64,000 nucleotides of DNA. It comes from Gemmatimonadota bacterium. Lineage in GTDB: Bacteria > Gemmatimonadota > Gemmatimonadetes > Gemmatimonadales > Gemmatimonadaceae. This document shows positions 9,057 to 17,682 of this stretch, in pieces; position 1 is the stretch's first letter, and each line of letters starts with the position of its first letter. The DNA is taken from the NCBI GenBank assembly GCA_016712265.1, contig JADJRJ010000031.1, forward strand, positions 496,001 to 560,000, in the 5' to 3' direction. The position numbers and the translations under genes were made by a program. The notes under the pieces were generated by a model, which saw nothing but the letters and a program-made list of their open reading frames with translations, had not been told where the DNA came from and searched no databases.

Positions 9057-10336
9057 TGCACATGGACAGCATGGGAGGCCGACGTCGGCCACGGGTGATC
9101 ATTGTAGGGGGCGGCTTCGGGGGGATCGCCGCGGCCCAGCGCCTGCGCAATGTCGATGTCGACGTCCTCGTCGTGGACCGGCACAATCACTATGTCTTCC
9201 AGCCGCTGCTTTACCAGGTGGCGGCGGCTACGCTCGCACCGAGTGACATCGCGGTGCCGATCCGGTGGTACCTGCGGAACCAGGCGAATACGCGCGTGTT
9301 GCTGGGTGAGGTCACCGCGATCAACCCCTCCTCGCGTCGCGTGACCATCGACGGGGCACGCGAGGAGCCGTATGACTTCCTGGTGGTCGCGGCTGGCTCT
9401 CGCCATGCGTACTTCGGGCGCCCCGAGTGGGAGCCGAATGCCCCCGGCCTCAAGTCGCTCGATGACGCGCTCGAGCTGCGCACGCGCTTTCTCTCCGCCT
9501 TCGAGCGGGCGGAGGCGACGGCGGACCTCGAGGAGCGACGCGCCCTGCAGACCATCGTTATCGTCGGGGGCGGGCCGACCGGCGCCGAGTTGGCGGGGAT
9601 CATGGTGCTGATCGCCCGCAACGTCCTGCGAGGCGACTTTCGGCAGATCGACACCGCGCAGACGCGTGTGATCCTCGTCGAGGGTGGTCCGCGGGTGCTC
9701 CCGTCGATGCCCGAGGAACTGTCGGCGCGCGCGCTCACCGACTTGCGCGCCATGGGGGTCGAGGTTCGGCTCAACACCATGGTGACTGAGGTCACGCCAA
9801 CCCATGTGCGTCTTGGGGATGATGTGGTCCCGACGCGCACGGTGTTCTGGGCCGCGGGCAACCAGGCGTCGTCCCTTGGGCGCCAACTCGGCGCAGCAGT
9901 CGACCGAGTCGGTCGCGTCCTCGTGGAGCCGGACCTTTCCGTCGCCGCGCACCCGGAGGTGTTCGTCGTGGGCGACATGGCGGTCACCGCCCAGGCCGAT
10001 GGTCGTGTCGTCCCCGGGGTGGCACAGGGGGCCATGCAAGGCGGCCGATGCGCGGCCGACAACATTGTGCGGACGATCGAGCGTCGCGCGCGTCGGCCCT
10101 TTCGCTACCAGAACCGGGGCGACATGGCAACGCTAGGCAGGCATCGCGCGGTCGCCGACCTGCCCGGGGGGCTGCGGTTCGGCGGAACGGTGGCGTGGCT
10201 GCTCTGGCTGTTCCTGCACATCGCCTACCTCGCGGGCTTCCGCAACCGACTGGTCGTGCTCGTCCAGTGGGGCTGGGAATACCTCACCTGGCAGCGCGGC
10301 GTGCGTCTCCTGCCCAGTCGTCGCGTGGGCGCCTAG
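9056..10336 (+). CDS. ndh: Type II NADH:quinone oxidoreductase (NDH-2)
   Basis: The protein has 426 residues. It is a single-subunit, non-proton-pumping flavoenzyme that passes electrons from NADH to quinone at the membrane. It has an FAD Rossmann motif (IIVGGGFGGIAAAQRL), the NDH-2 stretch HNHYVFQPLLYQVA, a second NADH-binding motif (IVIVGGGPTGAELAG), the FAD-binding VFVVGDMA, and the C-terminal membrane-binding segment (GTVAWLLWLFLHIAYLAGF). The ATG overlaps the previous stop (TAATG), implying translational coupling to the PIG-L gene; in-frame ATGs at 9062 and 9071 are alternatives. It overlaps the convergent esterase gene by 4 bp. Confidence 0.92.
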   Translation: MHMDSMGGRRRPRVIIVGGGFGGIAAAQRLRNVDVDVLVVDRHNHYVFQPLLYQVAAATLAPSDIAVPIRWYLRNQANTRVLLGEVTAINPSSRRVTIDGAREEPYDFLVVAAGSRHAYFGRPEWEPNAPGLKSLDDALELRTRFLSAFERAEATADLEERRALQTIVIVGGGPTGAELAGIMVLIARNVLRGDFRQIDTAQTRVILVEGGPRVLPSMPEELSARALTDLRAMGVEVRLNTMVTEVTPTHVRLGDDVVPTRTVFWAAGNQASSLGRQLGAAVDRVGRVLVEPDLSVAAHPEVFVVGDMAVTAQADGRVVPGVAQGAMQGGRCAADNIVRTIERRARRPFRYQNRGDMATLGRHRAVADLPGGLRFGGTVAWLLWLFLHIAYLAGFRNRLVVLVQWGWEYLTWQRGVRLLPSRRVGA

Positions 10337-11316
10337 CGCAACACCTGGTTGAAGAAGGCAATCACCCGGTCGACGTTGGTGTCATTCGTGAACTGGGTGC
10401 CCCCGTGCCCGGCACCATCGATCACGCTCAGCGACACGTTGGCCGGCCCGATCCCCAGGGGACCACGAAGGGCCGCGTCGAAGATCACGCTCTGGAGGTA
10501 CGGCACCGTGCAGTCCGCCTTGCCCTGGTGGATCAGGAAGGGTGGGTCATCGGGCGTGATGTAGGTCATCGGGTTGGCCTGTGCGACCAGGTTGGGCACG
10601 AGGCCGATTTGCGCGCCCAGCAACTGCGCGGTCTCCGACGTCGCCAACCCCTGCTCGACCGTGCCAGGCGGGTTGCACCCTGCCGCGATCAGCTGCGCGT
10701 CCATCTGCAGGAAGTCGGTAGGGCCGAACCAGTCAGCCACGGCCTGCACACGGCTCGACGCCACGGAACTCCCCACCGTGCCTTCCAGTGCGGACACGCC
10801 ACCCGAGGTGCCGAGCACCGAGACGAGGTGTGCGCCCGCGGACAGCCCCCAGGCACCAAAGCGCGTGCTGTCGAGCCCAAACCGCCGCGCGTTGGCACGG
10901 AGGTAGCGCACCGCGCCCTTCACGTCATGGATCTGGGCTGGCCACTTGGCGACTCCGGACAGGCGGTAGCCCACGGTTGCCAGTGCAAATCCCTGCGACA
11001 ACGCCCGACGCTGGAACGCGCTCGCCGCCAAGGTCTTGTCGCCATTTCGCCAGCCACCGCCGTGTACCCAGATGATCAGGCGGAATGGGCCGTTCCCCGT
11101 CGGCGGCAAGAACAGGTCGAGCCGCTGCTGGGACAGGGTGCCATAGGCTTCGTCGAACCAGGTGCGCTGGGTGATGGTTGGCGGCGCTGGCGGGTTCTGG
11201 GTGGGTGGTGGAGTCGTCGTGACCGGCGGCGGCGAGACGGTGCCGCCGGAGCTGCACGCGACCAACAGTGCCGTCACGCCCAGGACCCAGGCTGAAGAAA
11301 GGGTTCGGCGAGTCAT
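10333..11316 (-). CDS. Alpha/beta-hydrolase lipoprotein, carboxylesterase/BD-FAE-like
   Basis: The protein has 327 residues. The start ATG at 11316 gives a lipoprotein signal (MTRRTLSSAWVLGVTALLVAC) followed by a Ser/Pro/Thr-rich linker. The hydrolase domain has the oxyanion motif HGGGWRNGD, the nucleophile elbow GLSAGAH (GxSxG) and a late Asp/His region (HQGKADCTVPYLQS, GAGHGG). It fits the acetyl-esterase/kynurenine-formamidase-like group that acts on small esters. It is probably anchored in the outer or inner membrane facing outwards. The substrate is unknown. Confidence 0.8.
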   Translation of the reverse strand: MTRRTLSSAWVLGVTALLVACSSGGTVSPPPVTTTPPPTQNPPAPPTITQRTWFDEAYGTLSQQRLDLFLPPTGNGPFRLIIWVHGGGWRNGDKTLAASAFQRRALSQGFALATVGYRLSGVAKWPAQIHDVKGAVRYLRANARRFGLDSTRFGAWGLSAGAHLVSVLGTSGGVSALEGTVGSSVASSRVQAVADWFGPTDFLQMDAQLIAAGCNPPGTVEQGLATSETAQLLGAQIGLVPNLVAQANPMTYITPDDPPFLIHQGKADCTVPYLQSVIFDAALRGPLGIGPANVSLSVIDGAGHGGTQFTNDTNVDRVIAFFNQVLR

Positions 11317-11475
11317 CCCGTATGCGACACGTGGCGGGGAGAGGGCCCCCAAGGTTCGGCGGTGCTACGGAATAGACGCATGCCTGTCCGGCGGGTCAAC
11401 TCGCGCACGCTGACTGGCGCCCGCCAGTGACGGCGCATACCGTGGCCGTGTGCCCCGAACCCCAACACGTCACTC

Positions 11476-13875
11476 ATGAGACACGCCGGCATCGCCCTCC
11501 TGCTGCTCGCCTTTCCCCTGGGTGCCCAATGGACGAATCGGTACCCGCGCAACGCCGGTTTCGGCCACCAGGTGTATCTGGAGGGGTATGAACTACCGAT
11601 CCTGGCCTCCGGCCCGGGCGATCCCGCGCCATCGCCTGATGGTCGTTCCGTCGCGATCACCCACGGGGGATGGCTCTGGCGGCTCGACCTTGCCAGCGGC
11701 ACGGCCCAGCGACTGACCAATGCCGGCGGGGTGGATGCGCGCCCGGCGTGGTCTCCCGATGGCCGGTCGCTGGTCTTCGTCCGCGACGACGGGCGGACCC
11801 TCGCCGTCATGCTTCGCGACCTCGCGACCGGTGCGGAACGGGAGCTCGACCGTGGGATGGCCATGGACCCGGTCTTCACTCGTGATGGTGCCGCCGTGGT
11901 CTACACCAACGTCGAGCCCGGCGGTGATCTCGACCTGCGGCGCATCGAGCTGGCGAGTGGCGCGCGGACGCGCCTGACGACCGAAGCCGGCCTTGAGCTG
12001 CGGCCGCAGTTGTTCGCCGGTGGCGACCGGATGGTCTACACATCAAAAACACGCGCCGGTGGCGATCAGGTCCGCCTGCGCACGGACGGCCGCGACGTGG
12101 CCCTGTTGACGGGGAGCATCGTGTCGCAGGCGCGCCCGGCGCTATCCCCGGACGGGACGTTGCTCGCCTACAACTGGCCGGGATCGTTCGGCTGGGAGCT
12201 GCGGCTGATGTCGATCGACCGACCGGGGCCGTCGGTCCTGCTGCACGCGAAACCACGTGGGCGACCACTGACCCCGGCCTGGAGTCCCGACGGGGGCTCG
12301 ATCTACTTCACCGAGGGCGATGCGCGGCAACAGCTTCACCTCTACCGGGTGGCCCGTGGTGGTGGGCCGGTGCAGGAGATCCCGGTCCGGACCTGGTCGT
12401 ACGGCGTGCCCACCGGCAAGCTGCTGTTGGCCACGGCGGGACCCGCCCGCCTGCATGTGGCTGATGCGTCCGGTCATCCGTTGATCCCCGACGTGGGGAT
12501 GGTGCGCTTCGATGGACAAAACGGACGACCGTTCTTCTACGGCGCCGGCAGTATCGAGTTGGAGGTGCCGGCGGGCGAGGTGCGCGTGACCGCCACCCGC
12601 GGGCTGGCGAGTGTACCGGCGCTGGCCACCGGGGTTGTTCGAGCTGGGGAGACCACACGTCTCGTCGCGGCGCCGCAGCGCCTGTGGGAGCCGCAGGGCG
12701 CCGGCTGGTTCTCGGGTGACCACCACTTTCACCTGAACTACGGCGGGCAGTTCGACCTCGCCCCGCAGGACCTCGTCCTCCCGATGATGGGCGAGGATCT
12801 CGACGTGGGCACGCCGATGCTCGCCAACCTGCACAACCGCTACGAGAACCAGGACCAATGGAACTGGTCGTCGCTCGGCGCACGCCCGATGATCGCCTTC
12901 GCGCAGGAGGTGCGGTCGCATTTCCTGGGGCATGTCGGGTTGATCAACACGCGCGACCTCGTCTGGCCGTGGACCTGGGGGCCGGGGTACGAGTCCTACG
13001 GCCGCGATGATCGCAGCAATGCCGAGCCACTCGCGGCGGGGCGCGCGCAGGGTGGGATGGGGATCTACGTGCACCCCGTCGCCGGCCAGAGTGCGCCGTT
13101 CGCCGACAATGCCCTGGCGTCCATTCCCATCGGGCTCGTTCCCGATGCCGTGATGGGTGCCTTTGACCTGCTCGAGCTGGTCTGCCTGTGGAGCAACACC
13201 GTGGGGACGACCGAGCTGTGGTATCGCTTGCTGAACGCCGGCCTGGACATCATGCCCTCCGGCGGCACGGACGTCATGACGGACCTGCACCGTACGATGG
13301 CGTTAGGGTCCACGCGCGTGTATGTGCGTCCCCAGGGGGCGATGACCTGGGCGTCATACCTGGCTGCGCTCAAGGCGGGACGCTCGTTCGTGACCACCGG
13401 GCCGCTGCTCGAGTTCAGCGCCAACGGGGCAGGGCCGGGCGAGGTCATCGCGGCCGGCGGGAACGTGGATGTGCGACTCACCGTGCATTCCTCGATGCCC
13501 GTGGACTCCATTGCCATCGTCGTGAACGGCCGCACGGTCGCGACGGAACCGGCCCCGAAAGCACCGTTCTCGCGGTCCTTCCGCCGCACCGTGCGTGTGC
13601 CGAGTGGTGGGTGGGTAGCGGCGCGGGTTGTCGGGCCGGCGGTCGACCAGTGGCCAGCCATGGCGAACATGACCTTCGCCCACACGGCCCCGGTGTGGAT
13701 TGGCAGCCGCCTGTCCACCGACCCGGACGCGCGTCGCGCAGCGGTCGCCGATCTCAGGCGCGCGATGGCGAATGGTGAGCAGCGACTCGACGCAGGGTAC
13801 GCGGGAACGCCGATTCCCAACCTCAAAGCGCATTTTGAGGCCGCGCGCACCCGCCTGGACGCCCTGGCGCGCTAG
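11476..13875 (+). CDS. Secreted beta-propeller (TolB/PD40) fused to CehA/McbA-type metallohydrolase
   Basis: The protein has 799 residues. It starts with a signal peptide (MRHAGIALLLLAFPLGAQ), then several PD40-like blades with SPDG/SPDGRS motifs (residues ~50-300), then a C-terminal PHP-superfamily domain of the CehA/McbA type: metal-site motif GDHHFHLNYGG at ~410-420, a later HPVAG, and SGGTDVM before AALKAGRSFVTTGP, which is characteristic of this family. CehA hydrolyses carbaryl in its founding member; here only metal-dependent hydrolysis of an unknown substrate can be inferred. The gene stands alone, divergent from the esterase lipoprotein. Confidence 0.82.
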   Translation: MRHAGIALLLLAFPLGAQWTNRYPRNAGFGHQVYLEGYELPILASGPGDPAPSPDGRSVAITHGGWLWRLDLASGTAQRLTNAGGVDARPAWSPDGRSLVFVRDDGRTLAVMLRDLATGAERELDRGMAMDPVFTRDGAAVVYTNVEPGGDLDLRRIELASGARTRLTTEAGLELRPQLFAGGDRMVYTSKTRAGGDQVRLRTDGRDVALLTGSIVSQARPALSPDGTLLAYNWPGSFGWELRLMSIDRPGPSVLLHAKPRGRPLTPAWSPDGGSIYFTEGDARQQLHLYRVARGGGPVQEIPVRTWSYGVPTGKLLLATAGPARLHVADASGHPLIPDVGMVRFDGQNGRPFFYGAGSIELEVPAGEVRVTATRGLASVPALATGVVRAGETTRLVAAPQRLWEPQGAGWFSGDHHFHLNYGGQFDLAPQDLVLPMMGEDLDVGTPMLANLHNRYENQDQWNWSSLGARPMIAFAQEVRSHFLGHVGLINTRDLVWPWTWGPGYESYGRDDRSNAEPLAAGRAQGGMGIYVHPVAGQSAPFADNALASIPIGLVPDAVMGAFDLLELVCLWSNTVGTTELWYRLLNAGLDIMPSGGTDVMTDLHRTMALGSTRVYVRPQGAMTWASYLAALKAGRSFVTTGPLLEFSANGAGPGEVIAAGGNVDVRLTVHSSMPVDSIAIVVNGRTVATEPAPKAPFSRSFRRTVRVPSGGWVAARVVGPAVDQWPAMANMTFAHTAPVWIGSRLSTDPDARRAAVADLRRAMANGEQRLDAGYAGTPIPNLKAHFEAARTRLDALAR

Positions 13876-13896
13876 CGTCTACGTCGGTTGACGTAT

Positions 13897-13942
13897 GTCG
13901 GGTGGGGGAGGCGGAGCCGAGGTTGGCTTCACTCCACCCGAC
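13897..13942 (+). promoter_or_regulatory. Inverted repeat ending 4 nt before a start codon
   Basis: A perfect 9-bp inverted repeat (GTCGGGTGG at 13897-13905, CCACCCGAC at 13934-13942) encloses a 28-nt purine-rich loop containing GGGGGAGGCGGAG. It could terminate the preceding gene or fold in the leader of the next one. There is no T-tract. Confidence 0.3.
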
Positions 13943-13946
13943 TCCC

Positions 13947-14456
13947 ATGCGCCGCGCTGTCCTGCTTCTCGCGTTCCTTCTCGTCGATCCCGTTGCCGCA
14001 CAATCCTGGCGGGTTAACCCCGGGACGAAACTCCGGGTTGTCACACCTACCGGGAGGGTGAGCGGGGAGCTTGGGCGAGCCGGTGCTGATTCGTTGGTGA
14101 TCCTCACGTCACGCGGGGCCGCGGTGGTTCTCCGCCAGGCGGACCTGCTGAAAGTCGAGATGTGGGGAGGCCGGAGCCGGCTGGCAGGGGCGGGGGCGGG
14201 GGCCTTCTGGGGGGCTGGGCTGGGCGGAATGCTCGGCGCGATCGCCGGGAGCGCGAGCTGCACCCCTCCCAACTGCTCGGGGGCCAGCGCTGAGGAGTTG
14301 GGGATGTTCGGCGCCTTCACGTCCATCTGGCTCGGCGCGCTCATCGGGGCGGCGGTTGGCCGGGATGTGTGGGTGCCGATGGCACTGCAACTGGGGCCTG
14401 CCAGCGGGCCGGCCGGACGTTCAGCCGCCTCGCTCCAATGGTCTGTGCGATTCTGA
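13947..14456 (+). CDS. Small secreted/membrane protein of unknown function
   Basis: The protein has 169 residues. ATG 13947 opens a signal peptide (MRRAVLLLAFLLVDPVAAQS). A small beta-rich region follows (PGTKLRVVTPTGRVSGELGR...LVILTSRGAAVVLR, an Sm-like repeating pattern), then a Gly/Ala-rich hydrophobic segment with GAGAGAFWGAGLGGMLGAIAG and a second one (IWLGALIGAAVGRDVW), resembling glycine-zipper membrane hairpins. Two Cys (SCTPPNC) sit between them. I recognise no named family. An inverted repeat lies just upstream. Confidence 0.55.
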   Translation: MRRAVLLLAFLLVDPVAAQSWRVNPGTKLRVVTPTGRVSGELGRAGADSLVILTSRGAAVVLRQADLLKVEMWGGRSRLAGAGAGAFWGAGLGGMLGAIAGSASCTPPNCSGASAEELGMFGAFTSIWLGALIGAAVGRDVWVPMALQLGPASGPAGRSAASLQWSVRF

Positions 14457-14505
14457 GGATCGCCCCAGCATTGTGCGCCCGAAATCCCTATACCGGAGAT
14501 CGTCC

Positions 14506-14682
14506 ATGAAGTGGCAACGATTGTGGCTCAGCGGGTTGATGTTGTGTTGCGGGAACGTGGGGGCCCAGGACATCGGAGTGCTCGTGGGCACGGAGCGATG
14601 GTATCCCGGCGACGTGGCCACGGCGCGTCGCGTCGAGGCCTCTCACCGCGGCATCTCCCTGCGCTTGTCGTTGCCGCGTTAG
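14506..14682 (+). CDS. Small secreted peptide (58 aa), unknown
   Basis: The gene starts at ATG 14506, preceded by GGAG 8-11 nt upstream (ccggagatcgtcc). It encodes a signal peptide (MKWQRLWLSGLMLCCGNVGAQ) and only ~37 mature residues (DIGVLVGTERWYPGDVATAR at their start). The stop (CGT TAG GC) lies in a CGTTAGGC octamer. It may be a genuine small secreted protein or the remnant of a longer one truncated against the convergent hydrolase gene 9 bp away. Confidence 0.4.
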   Translation: MKWQRLWLSGLMLCCGNVGAQDIGVLVGTERWYPGDVATARRVEASHRGISLRLSLPR

Positions 14683-14691
14683 GCGCGTCCG

Positions 14692-16257
14692 TTACGCGGC
14701 GCGACAGGCCGGTGGTGGGTCCAGCGAGTCCTCTGGCCGCATGGGCGACACCTCCAGGAATTGCACGGTTGCTGGCTCGGTGGGAGCGAGGGTGATGGCG
14801 ACCCGCAGGTCGCCGCGGGCGCAACGCAGCCGCCAGCGTCCACGGAGTGCGTTTTCCACCACAAAGCGCCCCTCCGGGCGGCATTCGCCGCCCACCGATG
14901 ATACCAGTCGCTCGATCGCCGCCCGGCGCCGGGGCTTCGACTCGTCGAGGTACAGGTTCATCGCTGCGAGGGAATCGGCCAGCGGATCACTCCATGTACC
15001 GATGAGACGCGTGACCTGCTCCTTGCGATGGACCAGAATGGGAGCGGGTTGCGGTTCCCGAGGACCCATCGCGCCGGTCCGCGCGAGCACCGCCAATGCC
15101 TGGTCCGCCACGCCGCCCCACCCGGTGTAGGTCAGGCTGCCTAACGCGATGATCCCAACGCCGTGTTCCGGCAGCCACCGCATCAGCGACCCGAACCCCG
15201 GCAGACCGCCGGAGTGGGAGACCGAGGTGCCGAACAGGCAGGTCTGCCGGATCCCCAGGCCGTAGCCATATCCCCCCGCGCTGAGGGCGAGCGTGCCGTC
15301 GGCACTTCGTACGGCGGTCGCCCCGTTGTATCGGGTGACTTGCTGCATCTCGCGCACGGACGCCCGGCGGATCGGGTATAACTCGGCGCCGTCGCGGGCC
15401 GGGAAGGCGTCGAGCATGAGCGCCACCCAGCGGCCAAGGTCGGCGATGGAGGTGAGCATCCCGCCCATGGGGCCAAAGGCCCCGTCCGGCAGCTGCGGTT
15501 CCTCCAGCCACTCGCCGTCCTGTCGCCGATACCCGTGGGCGAGCCTCGCCGGGGGAACGTCCGCCGCCTGCAGCGTGGTGGACGTCATGCCTAACGGCCG
15601 GAGGACCCGCTGCTGCAGGTAGCGCGGATACGGCATCCCCGACACGTTCGCGACGATCCGTCCGAGGATGGCGAAGCCGAAGTTGGAGTACTCGTAGGAC
15701 GTCCCGGGCGAGGTGGAGAACGGGATCCCCTTGCGGATCATTGCCGACAGCTGGGCGTCAGTGGCCGAGAGCTGCTGGTCCCCCCAGGGGTTGTCCTCGG
15801 GGAACCCCTCGGAGTGCGAGAGGAGGTGGCGGATGGTGATCTTCGGCGAGTCGCTCGTCGGGTACTTGAGCGTGCGCAGCTCCGGGACGTACCGCTCGGC
15901 GGGGTCTTCCAGCGAGAGGCGGCCAGCATCCCGGAGTTGGAGAATCGAGAGCGCCGCGAAGCTCTTGCTCATCGAGGCGATGCGGAAGACCGTCGAGGTA
16001 TCGACCGCGGCGCCGGCCTTCACGTCGCGCAGGCCGTGGACGGACACGTGGACGACCTTGCCGTCGACGATGATCCCCCAGGCCGCGCCCGGGACGTTGG
16101 ACCGTGCGACGAAGTCGCGCATGAGGCGGTCGACGTCCGGGAATGCGGCGGTCAGCTTCGCCAGGCGGTCCGGGTCGCGAAAGGTCGGGGCGGGAGCCCT
16201 GGACGACTGCGCAACGAGTAGGGCAGGGACGAGCGGGACGAGGCAGATGGCGCGCAT
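14692..16257 (-). CDS. Secreted serine hydrolase, class C beta-lactamase family
   Basis: The protein has 521 residues with an N-terminal signal peptide (MRAICLVPLVPALLVAQSS). The penicillin-binding-like fold shows the SxxK motif at S95-M-S-K98, the Tyr motif Y190-S-N192, and the third motif HSGG in SVSHSGGLPGFGSLM. The ~130-residue C-terminal extension is less conserved. Family members are D-aminopeptidases, esterases and PBP4-like carboxypeptidases; a true antibiotic-hydrolysing role is not implied. It acts in the periplasm or outside. Confidence 0.85.
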   Translation of the reverse strand: MRAICLVPLVPALLVAQSSRAPAPTFRDPDRLAKLTAAFPDVDRLMRDFVARSNVPGAAWGIIVDGKVVHVSVHGLRDVKAGAAVDTSTVFRIASMSKSFAALSILQLRDAGRLSLEDPAERYVPELRTLKYPTSDSPKITIRHLLSHSEGFPEDNPWGDQQLSATDAQLSAMIRKGIPFSTSPGTSYEYSNFGFAILGRIVANVSGMPYPRYLQQRVLRPLGMTSTTLQAADVPPARLAHGYRRQDGEWLEEPQLPDGAFGPMGGMLTSIADLGRWVALMLDAFPARDGAELYPIRRASVREMQQVTRYNGATAVRSADGTLALSAGGYGYGLGIRQTCLFGTSVSHSGGLPGFGSLMRWLPEHGVGIIALGSLTYTGWGGVADQALAVLARTGAMGPREPQPAPILVHRKEQVTRLIGTWSDPLADSLAAMNLYLDESKPRRRAAIERLVSSVGGECRPEGRFVVENALRGRWRLRCARGDLRVAITLAPTEPATVQFLEVSPMRPEDSLDPPPACRAA

Positions 16258-16298
16258 ATCACAATCGCTGGGGATAGCGAAGTGTGTCCCCGGGCGCG

Positions 16299-16308
16299 GC
16301 CGTCTGCC
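16299..16308. repeat. Single GCCGTCT heptamer unit (weak member of dispersed family)
   Basis: GCCGTCTGCC lies in the intergenic space between the serine hydrolase start and the serpin 3' end. It is one unit of the heptamer repeated more clearly elsewhere in the window. Confidence 0.3.
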
Positions 16309-16339
16309 AGAGTAGTGGGGTACGGCCGCGCGGTCCCGT

Positions 16340-16393
16340 GGAGGCTACGGCCTCACGATCTTCCCTGGGAGGCTACGGCCTCACGATCTTCCC
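16340..16393. repeat. 28-bp tandem duplication at the 3' end of the serpin gene
   Basis: The first copy, beginning GGAGGCTACGGCCTCACG, occupies 16340-16367, and a second copy of its first 26 bp follows at 16368-16393. The second copy contains the serpin stop and its last codons (GKIVRP*); the first is an intergenic duplicate just after the stop. Confidence 0.9.
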
Positions 16394-17605
16394 AATGAAG
16401 AGCACGGTCCCCGACAGCCGCTCGCGAATCGCAAACACGAACGGACGGTCGATGCGGATCGATGGCGGGAGCGAGGTCACACCGATCCCAACCGACGTCA
16501 CGGCGGCTGCCTCGGTACCCTCCTCGTTGACATCCACAAAGGTCTTTTGCTTGACCTCCGAGACATAGAGGTCGCGGCCCATGGTCGGGGAGAGGCGCGT
16601 GAAGTCCGCGCCGCCCTCAATGAACGCCTGTCGCATGCCGAGTGCTTGCAGTTCGTTGTTCAGGCGGTCTTCCCATTCCAGCTTGAACTTCGGGAAGACG
16701 AGGTCGTAGCCGGGCTCCGTGAGCGTCGCGCTGAAACTCGCCCAGGTCGCCGGGGTGAGGCTCGCGATGAACGTGTTGATGTCCACGTTCAAGGCGGGCA
16801 TGGCCACCGTCATCACAAACGCGTCCCCACCGTAGGGCAGCTCGACGACCTGGGTCCCGTTCAGTTGCGCCGCGCGGTAGCCACCCTTCCGCGTCATCAA
16901 CTTCGCCGTCACCTGCTGACCGCGGTGGGTCGTGAATGGCCCGTCGCCGGTGCGCTGGGGGTCAAAGCTGTCGCGCCACGCTCCCTTGAAGTAGGTCGCG
17001 TTGATCAGGTACATGACCAGCTCCGGTGGGATCTGGTCCAGGATCTTCGTGATCTTGCCGTTGGTACTCGTGTTCACCCAGCTGTTGATCGTGGTCAGGG
17101 CCTGGGGGCTCGCGAAGTCGAGCCCGCTGGCCTCGGCGTCGAAGAACGTCCGGGTATCGGCCAGGAAGGCCGGCGCGACCGCACTGGCAAACGAATTCCG
17201 GTACCAGATCGAGTTGGCAATCCGGAAGTCGACGGTCTTGTCCAGCCCGCGGAGCATCGTCACCAGTCCCTGGTAACTCGCATTCAGCTCGGACAGCGGG
17301 CGATCCGGGAGGTTCAATGCACCACGCATCTCGTCGTAGGTGCTGTTCGAGGCGCCGTTCAAGGTCATCCCGAGCGCCATCGTCGCGCTCAACGGCGAGA
17401 TGAAGACGTTGCTGTCCGCGAAGGTCTTGTTCACCTCCCGCAACAGCCCGATCCCAAACCCGGTTGTCGAGGCGGCGAGGGCCTGCTCGGTCGTGTTCAG
17501 CTGGCGCGGCAGCGCCGTGATCGGCGCGGGCTTGCCCTGGGGATCGGTCGGGTCGGCGCAGGCCATGGCGGCCGCACACACGAGGGAGAAACGAATCAGT
17601 CGCAT
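16373..17605 (-). CDS. Serpin (serine protease inhibitor), predicted lipoprotein
   Basis: The protein has 410 residues. The N-terminus MRLIRFSLVCAAAMACADP is a lipoprotein signal, so it is probably membrane-anchored. The serpin fold is complete: NVFISPLSATMALGMTLNGA (helix B), NATYFKGAW (strand 3A), a late DVNEEGTEAAAVT and the C-terminal RPFVFAIRERLSGTVLFIGK. The reactive-centre hinge (residues 361-370) has small residues as in inhibitory serpins. Counting from the hinge places P1-P1' near T377-S378 (inference), suggesting an elastase- or chymotrypsin-like target rather than a trypsin-like one. It may protect the cell from foreign proteases. Confidence 0.92.
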   Translation of the reverse strand: MRLIRFSLVCAAAMACADPTDPQGKPAPITALPRQLNTTEQALAASTTGFGIGLLREVNKTFADSNVFISPLSATMALGMTLNGASNSTYDEMRGALNLPDRPLSELNASYQGLVTMLRGLDKTVDFRIANSIWYRNSFASAVAPAFLADTRTFFDAEASGLDFASPQALTTINSWVNTSTNGKITKILDQIPPELVMYLINATYFKGAWRDSFDPQRTGDGPFTTHRGQQVTAKLMTRKGGYRAAQLNGTQVVELPYGGDAFVMTVAMPALNVDINTFIASLTPATWASFSATLTEPGYDLVFPKFKLEWEDRLNNELQALGMRQAFIEGGADFTRLSPTMGRDLYVSEVKQKTFVDVNEEGTEAAAVTSVGIGVTSLPPSIRIDRPFVFAIRERLSGTVLFIGKIVRP

Positions 17606-17682
17606 GACGAAGCGGGAAGGAAGTCATCGGGGCGACACATGGCAGCCTTCCGTACCCCGATCCCCTCGCCCCGTGCCGCTGG

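Noticed and set aside
12142..13290. 382-aa open frame opposite the CehA-type gene
   Set aside because: Antisense shadow typical of high-GC DNA; Arg/Pro/His-rich and featureless.
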